A DNA stretch of 64,000 nt. Source: Bradyrhizobium jicamae (lineage in GTDB: Bacteria > Pseudomonadota > Alphaproteobacteria > Rhizobiales > Xanthobacteraceae). The position numbers were made by a program, and so were the translations under genes. Shown one piece after another: positions 25,879 to 35,324 of this stretch; positions within the stretch are counted from its first letter, which is position 1; each line of letters opens with the position of its first letter. The DNA lies in NCBI RefSeq assembly GCF_018130215.1, contig NZ_JAFCKQ010000018.1, forward strand, positions 62,001 to 126,000, in the 5' to 3' direction. The notes beneath the pieces were generated by a model. The model saw only the letters and a list, made by a program, of their open reading frames with translations, was not told the origin of the DNA and did not search any database.

Positions 25879-26862
25879 TCATGCGGCCTCCACTGCGTTT
25901 CGAATACGCGGATTTCGCTCGAGAGCCCATCGGACGGTCCTTGGAGCGCGTCCAAGCAACCTTTCAAGTTCGGCGTTGACGACGTCATAGCGTCCGCCTG
26001 CGACCAGGCGGGTGATGGTCTTCAGGTGCTCTGCGGTGTGCGGATTGCGAGAGGCCAGAGCACTGTTGATGTACGTCTCAATCCAGGCATCCAGATCCTG
26101 GGGCGCGTAGGAGATCTTGCGTCCGAGCGCGGCACCATAATCCCCCGCAAACCCGTGCATGTCCTTCAACTCCGGCCCGGTGAGCGCATATGACATCGAT
26201 ATGTGCGCCGAAGGATCGTTCAGGATTGTCGCGCAAATCTCCGCGACATCGTAGGCGGCGATCGGCGCGATCTTCTGTGTGCCAAAGGGCAGGTGGAGTT
26301 CGCCCGCACTCAGCAATTGCTTTAGCGGAAACCAGGAAAGGATCGGGTTCTCGGCGAACATGGTCGCTCGAATGTTGACGACGGGGAGGCCCGACCATTG
26401 CAGCGCCTGCTCCGATGCCCAATGGGCTCTCTGTTGCGGCGACCACTCGGAAACAGATCCCCCGAGCCAAGCGAGACGAGCCTCCCGCGCGGCGGTCATT
26501 CGATCGAAGGTCATGAAGGTCTGCTCAAACTCCGAGATGTTCACGAAGATCTCGATGTCGCCTTGTGCGCGCGCAGCGGCAGCCATCAGGATGGTTGCGT
26601 CGCTGTAGTAAGGATTCAGGCTCATGCTGAAGTAGACCCGCCGGCAACCGTTCAGGGCAGCCACGACATCGGCAACATTGAGGAGATCGCCGACGAACAC
26701 CTGGGCTCCAGCCCGCCGGAGCGCCTCCGCCCGCTCGTCGTCCCGCCTCACGAAGGCACGCACCGGATACTGGTTCTCCAGCAGCATGTGGATGACCGTC
26801 CTGCTGACGGAGCCCACTTCGCCGCCGGCGCCGGTGATCAGAATTGGGGGGCGTTTCGACAT
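25879..26862 (-). CDS. NmrA/SDR-like NAD(P)-binding protein
   Basis: The 327-residue protein begins with a Rossmann dinucleotide-binding motif, PPILITGAGGEVGSVSRTVI, and has the arginine patch VRAFVRRDDERAEALRRAGA typical of atypical short-chain dehydrogenases that prefer NADP(H). Further features are VFVGDLLNVADV, EIFVNISEFEQTF and LPVVNIRATMFAEN. The canonical YxxxK pair is not evident, so it may be a redox sensor or an isomerase/reductase of atypical type. It starts 33 bases after the upstream hydrolase and precedes the FabF-like gene by 64 bases. Confidence 0.8.
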   Translation of the reverse strand: MSKRPPILITGAGGEVGSVSRTVIHMLLENQYPVRAFVRRDDERAEALRRAGAQVFVGDLLNVADVVAALNGCRRVYFSMSLNPYYSDATILMAAAARAQGDIEIFVNISEFEQTFMTFDRMTAAREARLAWLGGSVSEWSPQQRAHWASEQALQWSGLPVVNIRATMFAENPILSWFPLKQLLSAGELHLPFGTQKIAPIAAYDVAEICATILNDPSAHISMSYALTGPELKDMHGFAGDYGAALGRKISYAPQDLDAWIETYINSALASRNPHTAEHLKTITRLVAGGRYDVVNAELERLLGRAPRTVRWALERNPRIRNAVEAA

Positions 26863-26895
26863 TGACTTGTCCTCTTGGCTGACGCGCAGGACCGC

Positions 26896-27843
26896 TCAGC
26901 TTCTCAGGAAGCGGAGAATGTGGTTCAGAACGGCATCGGGTTGTTCAAGATGCAGGAAATGACCGACGCCGGGCATGACGACACGCTCGAGTCCATGCGT
27001 GAACATTGCTTCCATGCCGTCGCTGAGTTGCGCGGACATGCAGCCATCCTCCGTCCCATGCAGGTAGAGCGACGGGGCCGCAATTGGGCGGCTCGCGAGA
27101 GCCTCAAGAGCTTGTGCCGCCGGGTCGGATGGCGGGGTAAACAGTTGCCGGTAATAGGCCAGAGCCTGCGTCAGGACTCCGGGTTGGCCAAAGGTCTCGT
27201 TGAGCGCAGCGCGATGGGAACCTGCCAGCACATACCCCGGCGACCATTCTCGCCAGAGCCGGTCGAGCAATGCAAAGTCGTTGAGCTTAACCGCCGTTTC
27301 AGCCAGATGCGTCTGGAAGAAGAACATGTACCAGCTTCGTCGCTGCTGATCCCCGTCGGCAACGAACGCAGTGGGCAGACCTTTTCCATAGGGCACTGCC
27401 AGCCCGACAAGCTTTCGAACGCGCGTGGTATCGAGACTTGCCGCTGCGTAGGCTGCGCGTGCTCCCAGATCATGGCCGACGAGATCGGCTTGGTCGGCTC
27501 CCAGCGATTCGATGAGCGCTAATACGTCCTGACCTGTCGCCAAGGCACGGTACGACCCATCAGGTGCTGCGCCGCCGATCCAATATCCTCGTAGCGCGGG
27601 CGCGACTGCCCAATATCCTTCTCGCGCGAGGCGATCGAGAAAAGGGATCCAGCTCTGCGCATGATCGGGAAAGCCGTGCAGGCAGAGCACGAGGGGGCCA
27701 TTTCCAGCCTCCAGTATCGGGAAATCGAGGCCATTGGCATGAACCGTCCGCCGGCGGATATGGCCGATGGCCGAAGAATTTTGTGGCGAACGCCGCGGAA
27801 CATCGGCGTGCCGTTGTTCGGCGGAAGGAGCGGAGGTGATCAT
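26896..27843 (-). CDS. Alpha/beta hydrolase of epoxide hydrolase type
   Basis: From ATG 27843 the 315-residue protein has the oxyanion motif LCLHGFPD, the nucleophile elbow VGHDLGAR with Asp125 (aspartate, as in epoxide hydrolases and haloalkane dehalogenases), an acid site near HGTEDGCM and the catalytic histidine region MPGVGHFLHLEQPD. The Asp nucleophile distinguishes it from the Ser-type hydrolase at 29426. Substrate unknown. It lies 40 bases after the iron-dependent dehydrogenase gene, in the same operon. Confidence 0.83.
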   Translation of the reverse strand: MITSAPSAEQRHADVPRRSPQNSSAIGHIRRRTVHANGLDFPILEAGNGPLVLCLHGFPDHAQSWIPFLDRLAREGYWAVAPALRGYWIGGAAPDGSYRALATGQDVLALIESLGADQADLVGHDLGARAAYAAASLDTTRVRKLVGLAVPYGKGLPTAFVADGDQQRRSWYMFFFQTHLAETAVKLNDFALLDRLWREWSPGYVLAGSHRAALNETFGQPGVLTQALAYYRQLFTPPSDPAAQALEALASRPIAAPSLYLHGTEDGCMSAQLSDGMEAMFTHGLERVVMPGVGHFLHLEQPDAVLNHILRFLRS

Positions 27844-27883
27844 GGTTGGCGTTTCCCTTGCTCTCACTGCTCTACAGCCAATG

Positions 27884-29044
27884 CTACGCGGCGGTTCGCA
27901 GCAGATCGACGATGTCGGCTTCGTCTTTGAAAGGACGGGGATTGGCTTTTACGAAGCGATGATTGATGGCGATCTTGCTGATCTGATTGAACTTGTCTTC
28001 GCCGATGCCAACATCAGCGAGTCGGCCAGGTAGTCCAAGCCTGCGGGTGAATTGCGCAAAGGCATCTGCCGCCTCGTCACCCGGAGCACCCAGAGCCGCC
28101 GCTAAACGCTTCTGCGCATCCTCGGTGAATGGCTTATTGTAGCGAAGAAGGCTCGGCATGATGACAGGCGTGCAATAGTAGTGGGGAACGTCGAAGCTGC
28201 CGCCAAGCACGTGGCCAATCCCGTGACTGGCGCCCATGGGAATGCGTGCTTGCAGGCCAAAGGACGCGAGCCATGAGCCGTATTGACATAGTCGGCGCGC
28301 CTCCAAATCGTCCGGTTTCTCCAAGGTCCGGAGCATTCCCTGACGCAGAGTGCTGATGCCCGCCAGGACGACCTCGTCAGCTAAGGGAGTGCCGGCCGGC
28401 GAGCACAACGCTTCTATGCCGTGATCCATCGAGCGTGTGCCCGATCCCATCCAGAGTTTTGAAGGCGTATGAAGCGTGAGGGCCGGGTCGAGAATGATCG
28501 ACACCGGCATCATTTGAGGATGAAAGAAGATCTGCTTCAGCTTCTGGCGCTCATCGGTGACGAGCGCTGCGGCGTTGTATTCGCCGCCATTCAGGGTGGA
28601 TGGCACCGCGATCTGCCGAATTCTCGGCGACCGGAAGGGAGATTGGCTCACGCCCGGACCCATCGGAAAGGCATCGAACCCCGCTTCGTCGTGGATATCG
28701 TGCTCCATGGCCATGATGACGATCTTGGCTAGATCGACGGCTGAACCGCCGCCAACGGCCACGATCAGATCGGCGCGCGCCTCCTTTGCATGGAGGGCCA
28801 CCTCGGCTGCTTGCTTGCGCGTCGTGTGCTGCGCAATCCCGTCAAAGGTCGCTGCGTGTTTATCGTCGAGCGTGCGGCGGATTTTCTCGATCTCGTCAGT
28901 CTTGGAATTCAAGGTCCGGCTAACTATAAGGAAGACGCGCTTTGCAGCGAGCCGCTCCGCCTCTTCGCCGACGGCTTCGGACGCGGCTTTGCCATAGATC
29001 ACGCGATCGATTGCCGGAAAGTTGTGTGCACCATTCCTGCGCAT
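27884..29044 (-). CDS. Iron-containing alcohol dehydrogenase / maleylacetate reductase-like
   Basis: The 386-residue product has the group III dehydrogenase pattern: GGGSAVDLAKIVIMAMEHD for the nucleotide site, VPSTLNGGEYNAAALVTDE, and metal ligands in MDHGIEALCSPAG and GASHGIGHVLGGSFDVPHYY. Maleylacetate reductases of aromatic-ring degradation share this form, and the surrounding hydrolases and exporter fit degradation of an aromatic or similar compound, but the substrate is inferred. Its start is 155 bases downstream of the small coiled-coil gene. Confidence 0.82.
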   Translation of the reverse strand: MRRNGAHNFPAIDRVIYGKAASEAVGEEAERLAAKRVFLIVSRTLNSKTDEIEKIRRTLDDKHAATFDGIAQHTTRKQAAEVALHAKEARADLIVAVGGGSAVDLAKIVIMAMEHDIHDEAGFDAFPMGPGVSQSPFRSPRIRQIAVPSTLNGGEYNAAALVTDERQKLKQIFFHPQMMPVSIILDPALTLHTPSKLWMGSGTRSMDHGIEALCSPAGTPLADEVVLAGISTLRQGMLRTLEKPDDLEARRLCQYGSWLASFGLQARIPMGASHGIGHVLGGSFDVPHYYCTPVIMPSLLRYNKPFTEDAQKRLAAALGAPGDEAADAFAQFTRRLGLPGRLADVGIGEDKFNQISKIAINHRFVKANPRPFKDEADIVDLLRTAA

Positions 29045-29199
29045 TTCTATCCTCCCATTGGAAGTTGGCCGAAGTGGAGCTAATTATATTATGGTTGTCA
29101 TTCTATTGACGCTCGGTATCACTGCAAGTTCCTTGAATCTTTTCTGGTGGTGATGGAAAAAACTAGATCGCGACAGTGCCTTCGCAGAGTCAGCGGCGT

Positions 29200-29394
29200 T
29201 CAAGATTGCAGCAGATGGACATGGTCGTCCGGCAACTCCACCGGCGTCGTTTGAAACTGGATCTGAAGGCCTTCAACCTCGCGCTCGAGCTTTGCGAGGC
29301 GTTCTTCCAGCCTGAACATGTAGTCGCCGCGCGGGTCGTCCATGCTGAGGGCGTCGGCCCATTCATTCACACCATGCCAAAAGCGTTTGAACAT
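29200..29394 (-). CDS. Small coiled-coil protein
   Basis: The 64-residue protein MFKRFWHGVNEWADALSMDD continues with a heptad-like segment RLEERLAKLEREVEGLQIQF. It sits 31 bases after the stop of the upstream alpha/beta hydrolase gene, in the same orientation, and is therefore probably co-transcribed. Similar short proteins are found beside rhizobial catabolic operons, but I know no function. Confidence 0.6.
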   Translation of the reverse strand: MFKRFWHGVNEWADALSMDDPRGDYMFRLEERLAKLEREVEGLQIQFQTTPVELPDDHVHLLQS

Positions 29395-29425
29395 CGCTAT
29401 GCACTCCTTTGATTGATCGGTCCGG

Positions 29426-30268
29426 TCATTCTGTCGCCAGTATCAACCTGGCCAGCTCCGACGGATTCTCGACAGCGGAGAAATGGCCGGTGTTCTTGAG
29501 CGTCACCATCTGGGGGGCAGGAAGCAGCGACCGTGTGCGTTCGCGTTCATTCGGCCGAGACCAATCGCTATCGCCATAAATGAGTGTCACAGGCGCCGAG
29601 ATCTGCCGATAGTAATCGCGTGCTTTGCTCCAGGATCGCCAGCCTGCTAGCACCTTGCGTGCGACCCGCTTGTATCCCGGGCGGTGGGCTACTTGATCGA
29701 ACTCCGCAAGCAGATCGGCCGGCAGTTTGCGGGGGTCGTGATACCCGCCACCCATGATCTTGCCGAGAATCATCTTGTTTTCGAGCGACGCATTCACTGC
29801 GCCGAGGAGCGGGATCTGCAAACTTCCGATGATGAGGTTCGCGAGCCAGTTGCCGCGCCGAATACCGTCCCCGTAGCGGGCCTCGTAATCGTAGGGGTTG
29901 ATCGCGTAGACCCGCTTCACACGCCGCGGAAGCGAGGCCGCCACCGTAAGGGCCAATGCCCCGCCGATCGACTCGCCAACAAGCGTCACCTCCGAGAGGT
30001 TCAGCTCCTCGACGAAGCGAACGATGGCCTGCCTGAAGTAGGGTTCATCGAAGCTCGCGCCTGGATCTATTGGTGAGTGTCCGTGGCCCGGCAGGTCAAC
30101 GGCGTACACCGTGTGCGATGTCGCGAGGAGGGGCGCGAGACTCCGGAAATATTCGAGCTGCGTGCGGATTGTATGCAAGAGGAGCAACGCGGGCCCGCTG
30201 CCGCTCTTTTGAAAACGTACGCTTAGCCTGTCCGATAGCTTCAGCAAGCTCGGTTTGAGTTCAGTCAC
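29426..30268 (-). CDS. Alpha/beta hydrolase (Ser nucleophile)
   Basis: The 280-residue protein carries a full serine hydrolase triad: S100 in LVGESIGG, an acid in LIYGDSDWSR and a histidine in LKNTGHFSAVENP. A first-strand motif PALLLLHTIRTQ replaces the usual HG oxyanion site. GTG 30268 overlaps the stop of the TetR gene (GTGA), so regulator and hydrolase are translationally coupled. The substrate could be an ester or C-C bond product of ring degradation; not determined. Confidence 0.82.
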   Translation of the reverse strand: MTELKPSLLKLSDRLSVRFQKSGSGPALLLLHTIRTQLEYFRSLAPLLATSHTVYAVDLPGHGHSPIDPGASFDEPYFRQAIVRFVEELNLSEVTLVGESIGGALALTVAASLPRRVKRVYAINPYDYEARYGDGIRRGNWLANLIIGSLQIPLLGAVNASLENKMILGKIMGGGYHDPRKLPADLLAEFDQVAHRPGYKRVARKVLAGWRSWSKARDYYRQISAPVTLIYGDSDWSRPNERERTRSLLPAPQMVTLKNTGHFSAVENPSELARLILATE

Positions 30269-30876
30269 GCTGAGTTCTCTGTGCTTTGAGGAGCGATCTT
30301 AGCGGCAGCGGCTTCGCGAACGTGTTCGACCGCCGCATTCTGAAAGGCCTGAGCGAGATCCGGGTCGTTCACTGCGCGCGATAGCGTCATGGCTCCGACC
30401 ATTGTCGACAGAACGACCATGGCCTTCCTGTTGGAATCCTCGCCGTCGGTCTTGGGAAGCAACGGGCCGAGGACTTCGAGATAAGCCTTGATGCCCTCTT
30501 CGAACGCCGCTTTCACGCCGGTGCCCTGCCTGGCGGCGTCGGAGCCGAGCGCCACGACGGGGCAACCGTCCAGCTTTTCTTCGCGATGGCCCGCACTCAG
30601 GTAGAACGCGATCACCGCGCCAAGCGGATCATCAGGATTCTCAGCGATCGCCGCCGACCATCGTTCTGAGGCGCTCTCCAATGCGCGTCTGGACGCCTGT
30701 GCCGCCAAGTCCTCTTTGGAGTCGAACTGCTTGTAGAAGGCGCCTTGGGTTAGCCCGGCTCCCTCCATCAGGTCCTTCAGGCCGATGCCATCAAAGCCGT
30801 GCTCCCTGAAGAGGCGGCTGGCCGTGTTGATCACGGTCTGACGGTTCTCAGCAGCCTGAATGCGAGTTACCCGCAT
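30265..30876 (-). CDS. TetR/AcrR-family transcriptional regulator
   Basis: The 203-residue protein has an N-terminal TetR helix-turn-helix (VINTASRLFREHGFDGIGLK, then GLTQGAFYKQFDSKEDL) and a ligand-binding C-terminal domain with the LDGCPVVAL segment of the YcdC/AcrR-like subgroup. It heads a minus-strand operon and faces an RND efflux operon. Two similar long palindromes lie in the 200-bp gap, so it probably represses both its own operon and the pump and is released by a small ligand. Confidence 0.87.
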   Translation of the reverse strand: MRVTRIQAAENRQTVINTASRLFREHGFDGIGLKDLMEGAGLTQGAFYKQFDSKEDLAAQASRRALESASERWSAAIAENPDDPLGAVIAFYLSAGHREEKLDGCPVVALGSDAARQGTGVKAAFEEGIKAYLEVLGPLLPKTDGEDSNRKAMVVLSTMVGAMTLSRAVNDPDLAQAFQNAAVEHVREAAAAKIAPQSTENSA

Positions 30877-30892
30877 CGTGGACCTCCATTTG

Positions 30893-30937
30893 GATTTCGT
30901 TCGAACTCTATGTGCAATATAGCGTTCGAATGAAATC
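30893..30937. promoter_or_regulatory. Probable TetR operator 1 (near tetR start)
   Basis: The 45-bp imperfect palindrome has GATTTCGTTCGAACTCTAT on the left and the near-complement ATAGCGTTCGAATGAAATC on the right. It lies 17 bases upstream of the TetR start codon, where it can cover that promoter. It resembles operator 2. Confidence 0.7.
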
Positions 30938-31021
30938 TATCAAGTAATGCGCCTAAAATTGGCTCCAGAGGGGGCGAAAAGCCCGGATTCCGGGGATCAC
31001 ATTCTCGTCAACGCCGAAATT

Positions 31022-31070
31022 TAGATTTCGATCGAACTCTAAATGATTTATAGAGTTCAAACGAAATCTA
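31022..31070. promoter_or_regulatory. Probable TetR operator 2 (upstream of the RND operon)
   Basis: The 49-bp palindrome has a left arm TAGATTTCGATCGAACTCTA and a right arm TAGAGTTCAAACGAAATCTA, differing from perfect symmetry at two base pairs. It ends 18 bases before the adaptor start codon at 31089. It shares the core ATTTCG-TCGAACTCTA with operator 1. Confidence 0.75.
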
Positions 31071-31088
31071 AATTGCATGGAGACGGCG

Positions 31089-32198
31089 ATGAAAAAGAGC
31101 AGACTTGTGGCCTTGGCAGGTGTCCTGGTCGCGGCGTCCGGAGCAGCCGTCTTCGCTACCCTTGCCATTCCCGCTCATGAAGCTTCCGCAGCGCGTGACC
31201 CGAGGCAGGACCCGCCCCTGGTCAGTCTGGTGAGCGCCGCGCGGGTCAGCGGATCCGAACGCGGCTTCACAGGCACGATCGGCGCGAGGGTGGAAAGCAA
31301 CCTTGGCTTTCGCGTCGCCGGTAAGATCGTCGAGCGGCTCGTGAATGTTGGTGAGCAGGTCAAAGCCGGACAGCCGCTGATGCGGATCGACGAAACCGAC
31401 CTCCGCCTCGCGCTTACGGCGAAGCGCAACGCCGTTGCCGTGGCGCGCGCAACAGTCGTTCAGACGGAAGCTGATGAGCGGCGATACGCCAACCTGGTCA
31501 ACGACGGATGGACTCCCAAACAGCGCTACGAGCAGGCGAAGGCCGCGTCGGATACAGCCAACGCACAACTCGCTGCGGCGGAAGCCGAGGCTAAGGTGGC
31601 CGAGAACCAGGCGACATATTCCGTCCTGGTGGCGGATGCGGACGGAACGGTCATGCAAACGCTTGGTGAGCCAGGACAAGTTGTCTCTGCCGGCCAGACC
31701 GTTGTCAGGCTCGCCCAGGCCGGTCCCCGCGAAGCGGTGGTCGCGCTTCCCGAAACAATCCGGCCGGCGATCGGCTCGGTGGCCGAGGCGAGCCTGTATG
31801 GGAGCGATGGACAGCGCTATACGGCGCATCTTCGGCAGTTGTCGGATTCCGCCGATGCCCAGACCCGCACCTATGAGGCGCGCTATGTGCTGGACGGGGA
31901 GGCTGCGGCGGCACCGCTTGGCGCGACCGTCACCATTCGGCTTGCGAGCCAGGAGACTCAGCCGGAAGTTCAGGTGCCGCTGGGAGCCGTCCTCGATGAC
32001 GGCCGAAAGACCGGTGTTTGGGTCCTCGATACCGCTACCTCGGCCGTACACTTTCAGCCGATCAAGCTCGTGCGCGTGAGCAGCGAAAGCGCCGTGATCT
32101 CCGGGCTGAGCTCCGGTGATCGGGTTGTTTCGCTCGGCGCTCATCTCCTGCAGGAAGGCGCTCGTGTCAGGACTGCTTCTCAAGACAGGAGCAACTGA
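31089..32198 (+). CDS. RND efflux periplasmic adaptor subunit (HlyD/AcrA type)
   Basis: From ATG 31089 (GGAG 6 bases upstream) the 369-residue protein has a signal-anchor MKKSRLVALAGVLVAASGAA, a lipoyl/barrel-sandwich half motif GFRVAGKIVERLVNVGEQVK, a coiled-coil hairpin (about residues 105-165, with KQRYEQAKAASDTANAQLAA), the second half motif VLVADADGTVMQTLGEPGQV and a membrane-proximal domain. It links the inner-membrane pump to an outer-membrane channel, not present here. A more upstream ATG (31077) has no ribosome site. The stop overlaps the permease start. Confidence 0.9.
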   Translation: MKKSRLVALAGVLVAASGAAVFATLAIPAHEASAARDPRQDPPLVSLVSAARVSGSERGFTGTIGARVESNLGFRVAGKIVERLVNVGEQVKAGQPLMRIDETDLRLALTAKRNAVAVARATVVQTEADERRYANLVNDGWTPKQRYEQAKAASDTANAQLAAAEAEAKVAENQATYSVLVADADGTVMQTLGEPGQVVSAGQTVVRLAQAGPREAVVALPETIRPAIGSVAEASLYGSDGQRYTAHLRQLSDSADAQTRTYEARYVLDGEAAAAPLGATVTIRLASQETQPEVQVPLGAVLDDGRKTGVWVLDTATSAVHFQPIKLVRVSSESAVISGLSSGDRVVSLGAHLLQEGARVRTASQDRSN

Positions 32199-35100
32199 TG
32201 CGCTTCAATCTTTCCGCGATCGCCGTTCGCGAACGGGCTGTCACCCTGTTCTTCATCATCCTGCTGGCCGCCGCGGGCGCTTATGCCTTCTTCATGCTTG
32301 GGCGCGCGGAGGACCCCAATTTCACCATCAAGACCCTGACGGTCACCACGGTATGGCCGGGCGCGACGGCGCGCGAGATGCAGGACCTCGTCGCCGAACC
32401 CCTGGAGAAGCGCCTTCAGGAGTTGACCTGGTACGATCGGGTCGAGACGACGACACGGCCGGGTTATGCGTATCTGACCGTTACGCTGAAGGACAGCACA
32501 CCGCCATCCGTCGTCCAGGAGGAGTTTTATCAGGCCCGCAAGAAGCTCGGGGATGAAGCCCGCAACCTGCCATCCGGCGTGCTCGGCCCCTTCGTCAACG
32601 ATGAATATTCAGACGTGAGCTTCGCTCTCTATGCCCTCAAGGCCAGGGGCATGCCGATGCGCGAACTCGCCAGGAAGGCCGAGGTGATCCGCCAGGAGCT
32701 CCTGCATGTGCCCGGCGTCAAGAAGATCAACATTCTCGGCGAACGTCCCGAGCAGATATTCGTCGAGTTTTCCTTTGCCAAGTTGGCGACCCTCGGCGTG
32801 TCGGCGCAGGATATCGTAGCCGCCTTGCAACGGCAGAACACCGTCACCCCGGCAGGCTCGATCGACACCAAAGGCCCGCAAGTCTTCATCCGGCTCGACG
32901 GCGCCTATGACAGCGTCCAGGCGATCGCCGACACGCCAATCGTCGCTGGGGGACGAACGCTCAAGCTCTCCGACATCGCCGAGGTCCGCCGCGGCTACGA
33001 GGATCCACCCACCTACATCATCAGACACCAGGGTGAGCCCACGATCATGCTCGCGGCGGTGATGCAGGAGGGCTGGAACGGTCTCGCGCTGGGCAAAGCG
33101 CTGGAAGAGAGGTCCGCAGCCATCGCGCGGACACTGCCGCTCGGGATGAAGCTCGAAAAGGTGACCGATCAGGCCGTCAACATCACCTCGGCGGTCGACG
33201 AATTCATGATGAAGTTCGCCATGGCGCTGAGCGTAGTGCTGCTGGTGAGCCTGCTCAGCCTCGGCTGGCGCGTCGGTATGGTCGTGGCGGCCGCGGTCCC
33301 TCTGACGCTTGCCGTCGTGTTCCTTATCATGCTGGAAACAGGCCGGTTCTTCGACCGCATCACGCTCGGCGCTCTTATCCTGGCGCTTGGTCTTCTCGTC
33401 GACGATGCGATCATCGCCATCGAGGTGATGGTGGTGAAAATGGAAGAGGGCATGGAGCGCATCCAGGCGGCGGCCTATGCCTGGAGCCATACTGCGGCGC
33501 CGATGCTGTCAGGAACACTCGTGACGGTCGCCGGTTTCCTGCCCGTGGGCTTCGCGCGCTCGACGGCCGGCGAATATGCCGGCAACATCTTCTGGGTCCT
33601 TGGATTCGCTCTTATCGTCTCGTGGATCGTCGCGGTGGTCTTCACGCCCTATCTCGGCGTCAAGATGCTGCCCGAGATCAAACCGGTCGAAGGCGGCACT
33701 CACGCGATTTACGACACACCGAACTATCGGCGGCTGAGGCGGCTCATCACCTTCGCCGTGCGCCACAAGTTCTTGACCGTCGGCATCGTCGCCATCGCCT
33801 TCGCGCTCTCCGGCGCCGGCATGGGCGCCGTCAAACAGCAGTTCTTCCCGACATCCGACCGCCCCGAAGTTCTGGTTGAGGTTCGTCTGCCGGAAGGCAC
33901 CAGTATTGAGACGACGACCGCCGCTGTCGAGAAGCTCGAACATTGGCTGCATGATCAGCCCGAAGCCAAGATCGTCACGAGCTATGTCGGCCAAGGCGCT
34001 CCCCGCTTCTTCTTTGCGATGGCGCCGGAACTGCCTGATCCTGCCTTCGCCAAGATCGTCGTATTGACGCCAGACGCCGAGGCGCGCGAGGCGTTGAAGC
34101 ACCGGCTTCGAGAGGCGGTGTCACAAGGGCTGGCACCTGAGGCCTATGTCCGCGTTGCCCAGCTTGTGTTTGGACCCTACACGCCGTTCCCGGTGGAGTT
34201 TCGGGTCATGGGACCCGACCCCGCGCAATTGTACGCGATCTCTGACAAAGCGCTCGACATCATGCGTGGCGTTCCAGATGTGCGGCAAGCGAATCGCGAC
34301 TGGGGCAATCGCACGCCCGTGCTCCGTTTCATCCCGGACCAGGATCGGCTGAACCTGATCGGGCTCTCACCAGCGGAAGTGGGCCGGCAGCTCCAGTTCC
34401 TCCTGACCGGCACCGCAGTTACGCAGGTCCGTGAGGACATCCGCAACGTCCCCATCGTGGCACGCAGCGCCGGCGGAGAGCGGCTGGATCCGACGCGTCT
34501 AGCGGATTTCTCACTGATGAGTCGAGACGGTCGTCAGATTCCGCTCGACCAAGTCGGCCATTCGGAAGTCCGTTTGGAAGAGCCGATCCTGAAGCGCCGC
34601 GATCGTACACCCGTCGTCACGATCCGCTCGGACATTAACGAGGCGACCCAACCACCAGAGGTTTCCAAGGAGGTCATGACGGCACTTCAGCCCTTGATCG
34701 CATTTCTCCCGGTTGGCTATCGCATCGAAATGGGTGGGTCGATCGAGGAGGCCACCAAAGCTAATTCCGCGCTTTTTCTGGTCTTCCCAGCCATGATCGC
34801 CGCCACGTTGATCGTCATCATGCTGCAGGTGCGATCGTTCTCGACAATGGCGCTTGTCATGCTGACGGCACCCCTTGGCGTTGTCGGCGTAGTGCCCACA
34901 TTGCTGGCCTTCAACCAGCCTTTCGGATTCAATGCCATTCTTGGCCTGATCGGGCTGGCCGGCATCCTGATGCGCAACACGCTGATCCTGACCGAGCAAA
35001 TTAAGGAGAACCGAGCTGCCGGTCTTGACGACTATCACGCCGTGATCGAGGCCACGGTACAACGCACGAGGCCCGTGATCCTGACCGCGCTTGCCGCCGT

Positions 35101-35308
35101 GCTGGCCTTCATCCCACTCACGCACTCCGTCTTCTGGGGATCGATGGCCTATACCCTGATCGGCGGCACGGCAGTCGGCACGGTGCTGATCCTGCTCTTC
35201 CTTCCCGCACTTTACGCTGCGTGGTTTCGAATCAAGCCCACTGCAGATCAGGTCCATCATAATTCGGCGGAGCAACCGGAGTTACGCCCAGCATTGGCTG
35301 CCGAATAA
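32198..35308 (+). CDS. RND efflux transporter permease subunit
   Basis: The 1036-residue proton-driven exporter has the expected plan: an N-terminal helix (RAVTLFFIILLAAAGAYAFF), two large periplasmic loops, twelve transmembrane helices, and in helix 4 the proton-relay acidic pair in LGLLVDDAIIAIE. Length matches AcrB/MexB relatives. It is co-transcribed with the adaptor upstream (overlapping stop/start) and followed after 16 bases by a second, broken TetR gene. Control by the divergent TetR through operator 2 is likely. Hydrophobic toxic compounds are the usual substrates; which ones is not known. Confidence 0.93.
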   Translation: MRFNLSAIAVRERAVTLFFIILLAAAGAYAFFMLGRAEDPNFTIKTLTVTTVWPGATAREMQDLVAEPLEKRLQELTWYDRVETTTRPGYAYLTVTLKDSTPPSVVQEEFYQARKKLGDEARNLPSGVLGPFVNDEYSDVSFALYALKARGMPMRELARKAEVIRQELLHVPGVKKINILGERPEQIFVEFSFAKLATLGVSAQDIVAALQRQNTVTPAGSIDTKGPQVFIRLDGAYDSVQAIADTPIVAGGRTLKLSDIAEVRRGYEDPPTYIIRHQGEPTIMLAAVMQEGWNGLALGKALEERSAAIARTLPLGMKLEKVTDQAVNITSAVDEFMMKFAMALSVVLLVSLLSLGWRVGMVVAAAVPLTLAVVFLIMLETGRFFDRITLGALILALGLLVDDAIIAIEVMVVKMEEGMERIQAAAYAWSHTAAPMLSGTLVTVAGFLPVGFARSTAGEYAGNIFWVLGFALIVSWIVAVVFTPYLGVKMLPEIKPVEGGTHAIYDTPNYRRLRRLITFAVRHKFLTVGIVAIAFALSGAGMGAVKQQFFPTSDRPEVLVEVRLPEGTSIETTTAAVEKLEHWLHDQPEAKIVTSYVGQGAPRFFFAMAPELPDPAFAKIVVLTPDAEAREALKHRLREAVSQGLAPEAYVRVAQLVFGPYTPFPVEFRVMGPDPAQLYAISDKALDIMRGVPDVRQANRDWGNRTPVLRFIPDQDRLNLIGLSPAEVGRQLQFLLTGTAVTQVREDIRNVPIVARSAGGERLDPTRLADFSLMSRDGRQIPLDQVGHSEVRLEEPILKRRDRTPVVTIRSDINEATQPPEVSKEVMTALQPLIAFLPVGYRIEMGGSIEEATKANSALFLVFPAMIAATLIVIMLQVRSFSTMALVMLTAPLGVVGVVPTLLAFNQPFGFNAILGLIGLAGILMRNTLILTEQIKENRAAGLDDYHAVIEATVQRTRPVILTALAAVLAFIPLTHSVFWGSMAYTLIGGTAVGTVLILLFLPALYAAWFRIKPTADQVHHNSAEQPELRPALAAE

Positions 35309-35324
35309 AAGCTCGCTCATTTCG

